From: Motacilla alba alba
Lineage: Eukaryota; Chordata; Aves; Passeriformes; Motacillidae
Length of the DNA: 64,000 nucleotides
Direction of reading: 5' to 3'
Assembly (NCBI RefSeq): GCF_015832195.1
Contig: NC_052016.1
Coordinates: 32,819,129 to 32,883,128 of the forward strand
Below the pieces are notes generated by a model that was given only the letters and a program-made list of their open reading frames with translations, was not told the DNA's origin and searched no databases. Positions within the stretch are counted from its first letter, which is position 1. Every line of letters starts with the position of its first letter. A program made the position numbers and the translations under genes. This document shows, one piece after another, positions 24,999 to 36,670 of the stretch.

Positions 24999-25258
24999 CA
25001 TACAAGTAAGCAAACAATCATTCCTTGAGTAAAGTCAAGGCTACTATCTTTGGCTCACAGACATTTGTAATAGATGATGCAAAACTGCAGAGCCTGTGAA
25101 TCCCTGTGAATTATCCTTCCAGGCCTAGCCATCAACTCGATGCTTTTCAAGGGAACAGAGACCACCTTGTTCACGAGAAAAAAGTATGAGGCAAGTGGGG
25201 GCAGAAGGTAGCAGGCAAAGGGAGGAGAGGAGGTGATGATAGGCAGATTATTTGCAAT

Positions 25259-25302
25259 GCCTAAGAATTAGGCTTTCATTTGTGCTGCCTCACAAATGAA
25301 AG
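25259..25302. repeat. Two adjacent perfect hairpins
   Basis: GCCTAA-GAA-TTAGGC (25,259-25,273) is directly joined to a second hairpin. Its arms are CTTTCATTTGTG (25,273-25,284) and CACAAATGAAAG (25,291-25,302), with the 6-base loop CTGCCT. The two stems share the base at 25,273. Such a tandem arrangement of exact palindromes is rare by chance and suggests local template switching during replication, or a constrained structured element. Confidence 0.85.
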
Positions 25303-25439
25303 AGGACTTGGACAGGTGGATCCATGGCTCTGTTGATGATGGAGAAGCAGCCCCTGGAGCATCTGGGGTGTTTTCATAGCATGTTAGTTTGATAGGCTTC
25401 CTTCTGCCTCATTCTTCCACTTGTTTAGCTCCCTCTTAC

Positions 25440-25493
25440 CTTGATGCCACGGGTGTGCGAGTGGCATTGAGGTTCTCCAGAGCTGACACAAAA
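25440..25493 (-). CDS. Candidate 54-nt internal exon of a minus-strand gene
   Basis: On the minus strand a pyrimidine-rich tract (CTCTCCTCTTTTCTTCCTGC) ends in ATAG at 25,494. After 54 bases an AAG|GTAAGA donor follows, with its last exon base at 25,440. The segment is 18 codons long, all three frames are open, and it carries three CpGs in a CpG-poor neighbourhood. The most protein-like frame, entered after one base, gives FVSALENLNATRTPVAS. An exon length divisible by three with symmetric phase suits an optional cassette exon. No upstream or downstream partner exon is visible in the window, so the gene is not identified. Introns contain many pseudo-exons with fair splice sites, which is the main alternative. 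The recursive-splice-like site at 54.7 kb is on the same strand and, if both are real, would lie upstream of this exon. Confidence 0.35.
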
Positions 25494-26881
25494 CTATGCA
25501 GGAAGAAAAGAGGAGAGCCGGAGTCCCTGATGCACCTCAGAGTCACCACAGCCCTTCCATAAGTCTTTGTCATCTATCTGAGCCCATGATTGTCTGGCTA
25601 CAGCAGGGACACAGGGCCAGACTACAAGAATTCTAGGGAGGCAGGTCAGGAAGTAATACTAAGTATCCTGGCTGCTGCAGGAGAAAGGGAAAAGATGACA
25701 ATAATTAAATAGATACACCCCTGCTTTAGTTTAGCACCTTCTGACTTCACATTTCACAGTAATTCCATTGTATTTTTCCACTGGATTGCTTTTCAACCTG
25801 CCATTCCTTGGCCTATATGCACGTACTTCATTATCCCTAACAAAGTGCAGTTCTTTGCGCATGCTCTCCCTGAATTTCAGACACAAGTTTTTCAGGCAAT
25901 TTAAGCATTTTGTTCTAGCCCATTCCACAAGCATGCTTGTAATCCCATAAACATAAAAAATAAGAGCTTCTTTGTTATCCCTATCATCAAACTCAGGAAG
26001 GAAAATACTGAGCAATGACTGCTGTTGGACTGAGCTCTGCCACTCCACACACTTTCTAGTTTGACAGAGAACTGTCGGTAGCTCCTCTCTGAGCACAAAA
26101 GATGTTGCAACTACCCTTTGGTATTTCAGCTGACCTTCTCTGATTTGCTTATTGGGATGCTACAAAAGTGTCAAAAGCCTTATTAAAGTGAAAGCATATC
26201 AGATACCTGGCTGGTTAGAATGGCATCATTTTAGCCAGCTCTGCCTTGAGGCACAAGGATGCACTCCTCTTGATGTCACTTCCACCCTCTGAGCTGACGC
26301 CACAGCACAAAGATCTCAGGGTAGCAGTGCCTCAATGCAGCATTGTACCAGATTACACTGACAGGTTTGCCTGAGGAATGGCAGCTTGGTGAGGAAGGAG
26401 TGCCTTTGACATGCAGGGAGAGCCAGGAGACCCACAAGGCTGATCAAGGTTTGCAACAAGGTTTGTGAAACAGAGTCACGTGCCATGCGTTTGAGATTTC
26501 CAAAAAGATTCAAAGTGCTAGAAGAGCAAGTTCTCACTGCACACATTATTTGCTGTGAGAAAACTCTGCATTGCCATTAACACCAAAGTGATCTTCTCAA
26601 TCCTCTGCCATCACGTATCAGCAACTAGAGAGGCATTTGTGAAGACTTCTCTCTCCCAGCCTACCTACTTATCCTTCCCTTTGGAGGATCCTACCTTTGT
26701 CTGGCTTACATACCAAAGTTTGTTCATTGAGGAGAATGAGGTTGGAGAAGAGATTCCTATCTATTACTGAGCTGATAAGAGCATGAATGAATATGTGCTA
26801 TTAGTCTATTTTAACCTAATTTACTGTTGAGCATACAATAACTGTCAGAATAAATCATTTGTAAAGGCCAACAAAACTCCC
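25494..26881. other. Non-coding stretch, possible LINE relic inside
   Basis: A 121-codon minus-strand frame at 25,731-26,096 looks mildly protein-like (ALIFYVYGITSMLVEW), but it has no splice context or family match that I can support. The small CR1-like string near 26,165-26,187 is listed separately. Nothing else is recognised. Confidence 0.45.
26100..26250 (-). mobile_element. Possible CR1-type reverse transcriptase relic
   Basis: On the minus strand, within about 26,165-26,187, the frame reads FNKAFDT. This matches the LDF(S/N)KAFDT core just upstream of the polymerase active region of CR1-like LINEs, and YL lies a few residues before it. The flanks carry stops and no other motif. It is either a very old fragment or coincidence. 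Confidence 0.25.
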
Positions 26882-26960
26882 CTGTATCGTATCTTATCTT
26901 ATCTTATCTTATCTTATCTTATCTTATCTTATCTTATCTTATCTTATCCTTATCCCCTGT
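26882..26960. repeat. ATCTT pentanucleotide microsatellite
   Basis: Eleven uninterrupted ATCTT units (26,891-26,945) are flanked by degenerate copies on both sides (GTATC before, ATCCTTATCCCC after). An uninterrupted array of this length is expected to vary in copy number between individuals. On the other strand the unit reads AAGAT. Confidence 0.97.
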
Positions 26961-28094
26961 ATCCCCCATGTTGCTGAAAAACACTGGCAGCCTTGTGCTT
27001 TGGTGGCATTAATTTTAAGCCTCCCTCACCAAAAATCCCAAAGAAAAAAGACATACACCCTTGCAAATGCATCTTCTTCTGAAGACTATTTTGGGTGTCA
27101 AAATCATCTTAGTCCCCTAGTTTACACAGCCAGCTTCTGATCTGCCAGTTATGAAGTGCAGAAGGATTTTCAAGGGTTTCAGCTGCTCTGCCACCTCACT
27201 TTCTGCTCAACCAACCTTCTCTGCACCAACATCTCCATCTCCTGCAACAATCTCTAATATCAAGTAGCCCCTTGATCTGGACTGTACTCCAGGCAACCTC
27301 TCACAGGGGAGGCATCAGTCCCTGTAAAGTGCAGGTGGGCATTGATCCCATTTCCCACACACTGAGCTGTCACCAGAGCAGTGCCTGTTCCCTGGGGCTC
27401 ACTCTCTGATTCTCCCATCGTCCTGCCACACTTGGGCAGCTCCACAGCCTTGCCCAGGAAAACCAGTGGCCGAGAACTGAGCACAGGAACACGAGGGCAG
27501 GGACAGGGAACAAGGAAACCACAACTGCCAGAGTGGAGGAGGAAGCCAAGAAAATCAGATGATGAAAGAGGAAAACTTTCTCTAAGGAGGGGAAAAATCC
27601 CCCTAATCTTTCATTTGCTGGGCTTTTTGGTTTGTGTTATTTTTTTCTCTTGTTTTTAATCTTGTGTGTTTTCAATTTCAATCTCTCTTTCTCTCCTTCT
27701 CTCCTTTTTCTGAATATATATATTTGTATTAGTGCCACAAGAAGCAGTAGAGATCTCTAGCAGAGTAAACTGTTCAGCACGGCAACCTGATAGCTGAGGA
27801 CATCAGCAGATGGGAAATGCCACTGCCTTGAATATTCTAACCTTAGTTCCCAAAATCTGGGCCACAGTTTAAAAAAGGCAGCATACATTCAAAACCAGAA
27901 TATTGCTCTATCAGTAAGAATTCTTACCTCTTATCCTGGTGCAATTTGACACAGCAGCATTTTTGGCCACAGCTTAATGGTTGGACATTTTGTGCTAATG
28001 ATTTAATTGCAGGCACAAAATTGATGACCAGGCAGACACTGATCAGGTAGTATAAAAATTGTAAAAAATGCATCTGAAAGCAAGATGGGACCAG
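26961..28094. other. Non-coding stretch, no gene recognised
   Basis: Unique sequence with a pyrimidine-rich patch near 27,675-27,710. A minus-strand AGAG|GTAAGA donor-like string at about 27,926-27,935 has only an A/C-rich sequence on its upstream side, so no exon can be proposed. Confidence 0.5.
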
Positions 28095-28233
28095 GATTTT
28101 TGGGGGGATTTTTGAGGTTTTGTTGTTTTGGTGGGGGGTTTTGTGTGGTTTGTTTTTTGGTTTTTTTTTCTTTTTGGTTGGTTGGTTTGGTTGATTTTTT
28201 GTTGTTGTTGTTGTTTTGGGGGCTTTTTTTTTT
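28095..28233. repeat. T/G-rich low-complexity tract
   Basis: About 139 bases of GTTTT, TTGG and GTT units, ending in five GTT repeats, GGGGG and a T run. Its complement resembles the A/C-rich tract at 17.0 kb. The 178-codon minus-strand frame across it (Lys/Asn/Pro/Thr-rich) is a composition artefact. Confidence 0.9.
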
Positions 28234-29663
28234 AAATACAGAAGAAGTAGGAACAAAAATTTGAGGAGTAAAGCATGTGCCCAAATGAGAGTTTCTGCCT
28301 CCCCTACTTCTAGAAATATACCAGTGAATAACATAATTTCATTACTGGGTAAAGACAACAGGGCCCTCTGGTACAACACCCTCATAATGCTAAAACTGAA
28401 CATCTCATATGATGCAAAATAACAAATCCTGCACTGAGATGCCAAGATCAGCACCTGCAAAGGGATGTTTGCACACCATAGTGTTACTGTTGGTCTCCAA
28501 AGGCAGCAGTAGCTGAAGGAGCCAGGCTATGTGCATGGCAGTGTGCAAACATAGGGAAAAATGCTCTGGTTGCCCCAAATGCTTCAAAGGCTAGGCACCT
28601 AGCACCTTCCATTGAGGAGACTGTGATCAATAAAACTGTGCACTCACAGTGCACTTTTATTTCCTTCTGTTTCCTAACCACTTATCTGTTTGCCCTTCGG
28701 CCAACATTCAATTAGGGCTTAATTGGTTGTTAGTGGTAACTAAGTTGGGACACCAGAAAAAAAAAAAAAAAAAAAAAGGCTCCTTTAGTGCTGTGCTTTC
28801 CAATAGAGCAGCAGGATGAGGGCCATGCATGGCCAGCTCTCACCTTGTCCCATCTGCTGACTCCTCAGATATAATCAGGCCAGCCAGAGCTGTCCAGCTT
28901 TCCCAGTTCCCCAAATGGCCTTGCTCTGCAGAAGCTTGCAACCCAGAGAAATTACAAATCACCATTGCCTTGGACTGCTCAGATCCCCACTGCAGTCCTA
29001 CGGCACAAGTGGAGCTACAAAAAGAGACCAAACCAGGCAGGAACTTGAGCCCAAGCACATGGCAGCTTCCCGCCAGAGGAGGATGCTCCTAACCCCCTAC
29101 TCCCATATCATCTGCTCAAACTAACTCTTCTTCCATCCTCTACTCCCCAGTTTGACATGCAAGTAAATCCTGACCTGCAGCCACACCAGTTTATTAAGCT
29201 ACTTTCCAGTAAAAATCAACCCATCTGTTTTCTTCAGCTGTAGAATAAACCCTGTCTGAGTCAGGTGGTGCCCTAATACAGATGTAACAGATACAGTGTT
29301 TCTTTCTGCATTTTTCACTTTTGGATTTCTAAAACAGCTTGGCCACCTGCAACACCTACCATTTTATCAGACTTTTTTTTATCAGACAAGATGCATTACA
29401 GACACATGCTATTTTCTCTTCTGAGAACTTTGCTTTTGTTCTTTCTTGTTCTGTTGCTTTTCTTTGATTAAATAAAAGTATCCAGAACAGAAGTGCAGGT
29501 CTGCTCTTTGTGCTTGAACACAGACAAACAGCAATGTTGCCATGGATTTTTTTAAACTCCAAATGAAAATAAACAAACATATCTTGGCAGTGTTTGGAAT
29601 AGAAAACTAGTGAATAATTCACAATGAATAATTGATTTGTTGAATTTAGCTTGGTGGGTTGGT

Positions 29664-29668
<5 letters not shown>
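28234..29668. other. Non-coding stretch with a poly(A) run
   Basis: A run of 21 A lies at 28,757-28,777. The sequence on its 5' side does not resemble any gene or SINE that I know, so I do not call a retrocopy. A 7 bp palindrome (GTGCACT/AGTGCAC) lies near 28,638. Nothing else is recognised. Confidence 0.5.
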
Positions 29669-29699
<31 letters not shown>

Positions 29700-29717
29700 C
29701 TTTTTTTTTTTTTTTTT
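29669..29717. repeat. Long poly(T) tract (31 T, C, 17 T)
   Basis: A nearly pure T run of 49 bases. Read on the minus strand it is a 49-base poly(A), long enough to be a young retroposition tail. The minus-strand sequence that would carry it (from about 29,718 upward) shows no recognisable gene or element. Nearby GAATAATT-like strings (29,610-29,632) are too vague to call a target-site duplication. Confidence 0.9.
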
Positions 29718-32636
29718 CTGCTGGTGGAATGTGCACTACCAGATGGTGAGTTCAATAAATGTATTTGTTTTTCCAATTTATTTGATGGATTCCCTCCCTC
29801 CCAGTCTCCCTCCCCCTCTAAGGTGAAGTCTGAAATTCCAGATGGTTTGACTAGTGGCCAGATAAGTCACAATGTATTGTTTCAGCCTCCTCTTTAGAAA
29901 GGTGGCAAGAATGATAACAGGAGTGGAAAAATGCATACAGAAAACAGGAATAAAAGCAATAAAAGGGGGGGATGTTTGTGTCAAAGAGAAGACAAATAAG
30001 AGGAGGTGTGATAACATCTGTGAAATACTGAATGTTATGGAGAACGGAGGTGAAGAACTAGTTTCCTTTCTTTATAATGCAAGAAAAAATGAGCAGTTAA
30101 TGAAGCTGAAAGGTGGTGATTACATATTTACTAGTGATTCTTTTTTTTAACAAAACACTGAACTTTGGCAAGAGAACTCACTGGCAAATTACATTAAAGC
30201 CAAGAGTTTAGCAAAGTGGAACAAAGAATTGCATATTTACCTGGAGAACCAAAACATCAAAATATAAACTACCAGTGCTGATGACATGGACTATATTACC
30301 TTATGCTTTAGAGAATAAATGAATCATTATTATTGATAAATATGTGATACTATCCACCACCTACATTGATTCCCTTACTTTTCAATTGAAAATCTTATGC
30401 TGCTTATTCTGATAAGTCAAATCAGGGCTCACGGGACTTCAAGACTGATTCTCTTTGACAATTGCTAGGTTGTCCAAATGAACAAATCCTTCTATGTTGA
30501 ATATTCTCTGTGGAGTTTAAACAATTCTGTTTCAATGAATATTTCCACAATGCTGAACTTAATTTTTTTTTTTTTGGCCATACAATTAAATTGGCCAAAT
30601 GTGTGCAGAGAGGGGATGTTAAGGTGGGACTAAGTGCAGCCAAAGCATAGACATTGACAAATTTGATCTGATGTTCATAAAAGTACAGTTTGCCTTATTT
30701 ACCAGCAAGTGCTACATGCTGGGAGAAAGCAGTTAGCATTTTGCACAGGATGAAATCTCACTAATTACATTGATATTCATAGTAGAAGGGTGTTCTCTGA
30801 CTTCAGAAAGCACTCCTTTGGGGGAATAAAATTTAATTTTGCAAATGTTTATACAGGAGAGTCTGTGGTGTACAGTTCAAACCTGCAGTAAGACATAAGC
30901 ACCTGATGATCTGAAAGTGAGAGTTATTTAGGAACAGTAAGTAAAGGCAAATCAAAAAATTTATGCTAACTGCAAAAACACAAAATCACAACAAAGCAGC
31001 AGTAGCAGAGAAAATTACATAATAGTTTAAAGATGTGTTTGCTCACTTACGGACCTGAATCTGATCCATCTAAAGCTCATGGAAACTTCCCTTCTACTGT
31101 GAATGAACACAACATCATGTCTGAAAAATTCCCAAAAGAAAATCCTATTCCATCATGTACCAAAAGTATCTGAAGTATCATGCTGGAATTTAGCTTAAGT
31201 CTGCAAAGAGTCAACTTCAACTGAAGTGAACCATATTATTCATCTCCACAAGTTCACAAATCACTGCTTTCAACGAGCTGGTATCAAGGCCTCCATAAAC
31301 CTCTGCTGTCCTTTTGTTCTGCTTCTGCTGACTCAAGCTTCTCTACCTGTTCTTCTATGGGAGCTCCATTCACTCAAATTTCTTATATTTCATTCATATT
31401 AGAAAACAGAAATACAAGTTTATAAAATATATATTTATTTTATTTTTATGTTGATTCGTGTTTTTTTTTTTTATGTCAGCAGCTTCTGTGTAAACTCAGA
31501 GTGATGTAATGGGCATGCAGCTTACAAACAGAATGGAGGAGGGAGATGGGGATATTTGGTTTACAGGCTCTATCAATCCCACCAAACACTATTTGCTCCA
31601 AATCCAACTCCTCAATAGCCTGTAAACAAGCTTGCTGTCTTCTCCCCTGAGGTCCTGCAGCATGCCACCACTGCTGTCTTGCTTTCATCCTCACTTCCCA
31701 CTTCAGTTTGTGAAAACTAACACTGCAGACCTGGCTGTGTGTGAGGGCACCGAAGATGGGACCGATGTAGTAGAGATTTATTCCCTGCTGTTTTATGTGC
31801 CTTCAGCTTACACTTTAAGTGCTTCTCACAATGAGATCCTCACAATCCCAAACCTGGGCTGTTCCAGGGCTCTGGTTAGTCTTACTCTCGGGGCATTGCA
31901 TCCAGGAATCTCCGTACTACAACTCAGGGGCTACTTCCCATTGTACTGACCTACCCTGTGCCCCTTTCCTTCCAGAACTTGGAAACCTCCAGAAATGCAC
32001 TACACCTCCCTGACTGTCATAATTCTTCCCAAAGAAAGGGGTTAGAGCAAAGAAAGATGTGTGCCCAGACCCCTCCTGGAAAGCTCACTGAGGACCCAGC
32101 CTGGGGCACACAGCAGAAACCAGCCCTCCTAAGCACAAGACCTGCTTTTGAGCAGATGAGCCATAGACAATCCATGTTAAGCTTTCTCCTTGGGGACATC
32201 TGAGCTCCAGTAAATGCCTGGCTCACGGATGACATGAGTTTTCTTGGCTCAGTCATCTGGAAGGGTGCTGCTACAGGGCAGAATTAGAAAGCACAGCCAG
32301 ACCCACGTGTCTTGAGTTTGGAAATAAGAGACTGCTCCTTCTGGCTCCAGACAGGTCAACAACGTCCAGGCATCAAGGCCCTTGTTCTCCCAGCTCCTTC
32401 AAGCTGACACCACTCTCACGAGCTGGCAGACTACATTGCTCAATTCCCACAGCAGTTTCACACGTCAGCTCCTAAGAAAAAGCTGCTTGTGTGCTCTGCT
32501 GTCACCCCCCAAGTCCCCAAAGCACTTTGGCTGCCTTGGACAAAAGTTAAATACATAAGAGATGGATAGGAGAGAAGCCCTTCAAAGACAGACACGCAAG
32601 CAGCTGAGTTGTCAGGGGACTCCTTGTGCTGCCACC
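29718..32636. other. Non-coding stretch, no gene recognised
   Basis: AT-rich unique sequence. The minus strand carries a weaker CTCCAG|GTAAAT arrangement at 30,240/30,241, noted among the findings. Nothing else supports a gene. Confidence 0.5.
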
Positions 32637-32679
32637 CTCCCTCGCTACACCCTCCACCCTCGCTACACCCTCCACCCTC
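32637..32679. repeat. Short tandem repeat, 18 bp unit, about 2.3 copies
   Basis: The unit CCTCGCTACACCCTCCAC occurs twice in exact tandem, with a partial third copy. It is a small local duplication. No function is suggested. Confidence 0.9.
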
Positions 32680-34485
32680 TTTTATTTCCCTCAGCCAGCA
32701 CGGATGGCGTGGTGGGACTGGAAGAAACCTGGCAAGGTCATGCTGTTTGATTTCAGTGCCAGTTCCAATTACATCCTGGCTTTTATAACCTGATCAAAAA
32801 AACCAAAAAGGGTAAGGAAAGAAAAAAAAAAAAGAGTGGGAGAGAGACAGGCAAGGCAGCAGCATCCAGCTGCAGGCTGAGAAATGACATTTCAATTTGT
32901 CCATTGATCCTTACCCCTGTGCTCCCCTTTTTTTTTTTTCTTTTCTCATTTTCCCCTGTAAATTAATTGGCCTGTTTATCATGTGGAAAGACTGAAAACA
33001 GGGTAGCCCAGATATGGGCTGAGCTGCAAAAAACCCTTATTTCTGCTTGGATATAGGCACCAAAGGTGTGGCCACAAAGCATTGACAGCCAGGTGGAAGA
33101 AACGTCTTCATGTGCTGAATTCTTAGGTTTCAGGTTGCCCCGGAGAGATCACACATGCATTTCCAGAGCACCTACACACATGAAAAGTAAGTAGCTACCT
33201 TTCTTCGCCAGCTTAGACTTTTGTCCAAGCTTAGGAAATAAGGACTATAGAGGCATTCAGCTAAATGAAAAGCTGAATTCAAAGGTGCTGGAATACCTTT
33301 TTACTGCATATTCCCCCCTCTCCACATGTTACATTATTAGACTTTGGGACTGGAAGCTAAAGGAAATAATTGAAAGGAAGACTCTCACAGTATTCCAGAA
33401 GGGGCAGAAATGAGACACATCACAACATCCAGAATTGTGACAATAACTGACAGCATATTTTTGAAGATACATTAAAGCTCCAGAAAGTAAATTAGCTTCT
33501 CACTCTCATTGCTAGGGATGAGACTTACCATGGGATCAGATTACCCAAATGTGCCACCTTCCTCCTTTTCCCTGATGTATCTCTTCCCAACCATCATGAC
33601 AGCTGGGTTTCTGAATCAAATGAGTATCAGATCCAACCCAAACTTCTACGTCAGACCTCCCAGCCTATATACTAAGAGTTGCAACATGGAAGAAGTGAAA
33701 TGCCTTGAGGTCTTCTCAAGATCTTTTCAGTTTCTGGCAAAATCTGCTGTGATAGTCCTAGGTACAATTCAAAAATGCAGGTACTGCTGTGAAGAGGAAG
33801 CTACATAGTCCAGCTTGGAATCTTTGATTTTGGCCTGTGGTTCAGTTCCTCCAGAGCTGAGGATGACTGCAAAATTGAGAGCTCTGAGGACTTCCTACCA
33901 TTTGTCTGCAGCCCAGGAAATTTCACAATGACAGGCTTCTTCTCAAGCTTCGTCAAATTTTAATTATCGCAAGCAATGTGTGTTTTCCAAAGCCTCTAGG
34001 AGAGCGCTGCCCTACCATCACCATGCTAAGCACCACAGGATCTCTGCAGTAGTGACATTCCTCTAGCACACTGAACACTAATTCTCTCCTCTCACACCCT
34101 AATGAGAAAGAACATCCTCAAATGAGACACCTGGGTAGTTAGACAAAATAACTAATGTGATTTAAAGTAAAACAAGGAACTAAGAACAGAGTGGATGCAA
34201 CTGAATACAACTCTGCTGAAGTCTAGACAGTTTTCTCAGTCATACATTCAGCTCCATACATTTTCAGGTATTCAGTATTCAAGCATTCTTTTCCCAATCT
34301 TCTCTTCTTTTTATCCATTCATATCTATGCAAATCTCATTTCTTCAATCCAGCTCACCACAATAAGTATCTCTCTCACACACATAAATCCTAAATTTTAT
34401 CAAGCATTTTATTTACTTCTGTCCCAGTGGAGAGGAGGAAAAATTGAGAGATATAGAAAAAGAGAGAGGAGATTACGACTGCCTC
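32680..34485. other. Non-coding stretch, no gene recognised
   Basis: Contains short A and T runs (about 32,820 and 32,931). A 99-codon plus-strand frame at 33,509-33,808 has no splice context and no recognisable motif. Confidence 0.55.
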
Positions 34486-34566
34486 TTTTTTTTTTTTTTT
34501 TTTTCATAATTGGCAGGTACTAAGACATTTCCATTATTGGCCCAAACAAACAAACAAACAAACAAA
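34486..34566. repeat. T run and CAAA tetranucleotide repeat
   Basis: Nineteen T (34,486-34,504) are followed, 39 bases on, by about five to six CAAA units (34,544-34,566). A short CAG/CAA-rich string lies just downstream near 34,587-34,601. Confidence 0.9.
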
Positions 34567-36670
34567 ATCCACAGCAGATCAACCCAGCAGCAGCAGCAAC
34601 AGCTCCAGGTGTGGACTGCAGATGACAACACTAGCTATGGGCAGTGGTGCCTCTGTATGCAGCTGACAAAATGCAGCCTGCAGACTCAGCAGAAATGGAG
34701 GCAGAAACTATCATTACCCACTCAGATCCTAACAGGGGGCCCGGCCCTCACTGTGCTGTGCTGGGTATGCACATTAAGTTAAAGAAAGACCCCAAAGAAC
34801 TCATCCACAGAGTGCAAGGACAGACAAAATTGGCAGGGAGAGGAGGAGGGAAGGAGGGAAGGCAGAGTGCCTGCCAGATGTCTCACTGCGCTTCAGTGTT
34901 TGCTCTGCTGGGAAGCAGGAGAGGGGCAGGTTGATACGAAGGCCTATGAAGGAGCTGTATTGTGGCCTAAGGAAGAAGTACAGACAGCAAAAAAACTCTC
35001 AATTGCATTTGAAATAGTCCCCACATACTTTCTAATTCTGTATTCATAGCCAGGCAATGGGGAGCTGTGAACCCTCTTTCCTTCCTTACACAGCCTTTGC
35101 ACTGCAGCAATTGATGGGATGTTGTTACTTACCCTCCTGCACCCCACAGAGTCAAAAGCTGAGTATTAGGACTGCTAGCTTACTGGGACCAGTAGTGTGG
35201 TGCCCATCCTTGCAGCTACTCTGCTCTCCTATAGGTACACTTTTTTCCCCAAAAAAAGCATAATACAAACACCCTGCTTCCTTCATTCTTCATTAAATTC
35301 TGCCTGGGGATGCCCAAGACAAGCAGTGTTTAAAACCTCTCCAGTGGAAATGATGCCACCAGAGAGCTGAAGTTACAAATCCCCATAGGGAAGCTCAGTG
35401 ACTCATGGACTTGTGCGTGGCCAGCACACCAGGGCTCATTCCCAAAACTGCAGTTATCCCCACCTACTGCAGAAGAGGTACTTTGTGCTCCCAGCCCCAG
35501 CAGAAGTGCCACTACTGCACTGCACTGCACAGCCAGGTTTGTTACCCAGATACTCGTCCCACAGCTGAGACAAGCTCAGGAAGGGTTTTTACCAGCATGC
35601 TGTAGCCATAGGAAAGCAAGGTGGGAGCTATTCCTTTCTCACACTGCATCCCAGTTACTCCCCCCAGACCTTGCCATCTCATGCAGTCATTCCATGACTC
35701 ATTTTCCCAGCAGTACAATGCAGATGATGGTGCTTGCAGTCTCAGCTTGGGATACAAGCCTCTTTGATCTGCTTTTCATAAGACTGGCAGTCACAAGGCA
35801 GTGTCTCTCCTCTTTCTTGAACTGAAGTTTCATATCCAACCCCGGAGTCACCCAGTGCTTTGAGAAAATACAGTGTGCTCCAAAGCTATCCCAAAGGAAG
35901 ATGGCAATAATAAGCAATTCTTAATAAAAATGAAAGTTAACACTTTTTTATCTTTGACTGATCAAAACATAATACATACTCAAATATTTTTCCCCTAAAA
36001 CTTCTCATCAGAGATGTGAAATCCTTCTGAAAGACATTTTCAGACCAAAAGAGGTTGTTTAGCATAAAAAGATGTCTCTCTCCACCACTGTGCACAAATG
36101 TCATTTTACTGTGAACCTTTGTGTTTAATGCCAAAACATATAATTTGCTTAAGGTCAAAAAAAAAGTGACAAAAAACCTCCAACTAAATAAATACCCAAA
36201 ACAAGGAGATGAAAATTTAGACATACATTTGCTCAGAATGTACCTCTCATTTTGTGGACATGACTCTACACCTGAGTCCTGCTACATCTTTTAAAGACAA
36301 AAACAGAAAAGCCATTGCAGAAATGTTTTTTCTCTTCTTGCACCACAACATTAATGAATTAAAGAATGTTCCTGGCCCAAGACATCTAATCTCACTCAGG
36401 CACTTTCAACCTTCCTTCTTGTCCCAGACGACTCACTGGCAGGACTGCTGAGCATTCAGAAGAGACACCAGGAGGTGTCTGGTCTGAAGATTCACTGGAC
36501 TTTGATCTCTGTGTTTCTGTCTTCCAGTTTTTCAGCTCCTTCCTTCTCCTCAGCTTCCTGACAACAGTTAAGAAAATTGGAGGAACTGTACTTCCCTCTA
36601 GAGCTGAATTCTGACACTTCTTCCCAAAAGATTTCCCCCCATCCAAATGATGGGGGAAGATAGGAAACCA
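34567..36670. other. Non-coding stretch, no gene recognised
   Basis: A minus-strand AGG|GTAAGT donor-like site is present near 35,126-35,134, with only a weak acceptor upstream. No coding segment that I trust lies beside it. The rest is unique sequence with no repeat family recognised. Confidence 0.5.

Noticed and set aside
25731..26096. 121-codon minus-strand frame with a TetR-like FYVYGITSMLVEW string
   Set aside because: Resemblance to bacterial regulators covers about a dozen residues only. The base composition is that of the surrounding bird DNA, and no helix-turn-helix or gene context is present.
27924..28460. 178-codon minus-strand frame
   Set aside because: Its centre is the T/G-rich tract read backwards (Lys/Asn/Pro/Thr runs), so it is low complexity.
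29669..29760. Processed retrocopy with a poly(A) tail on the minus strand
   Set aside because: The tail-like run is clear, but the adjacent sequence matches no gene or SINE that I recognise and no target-site duplication is convincing.
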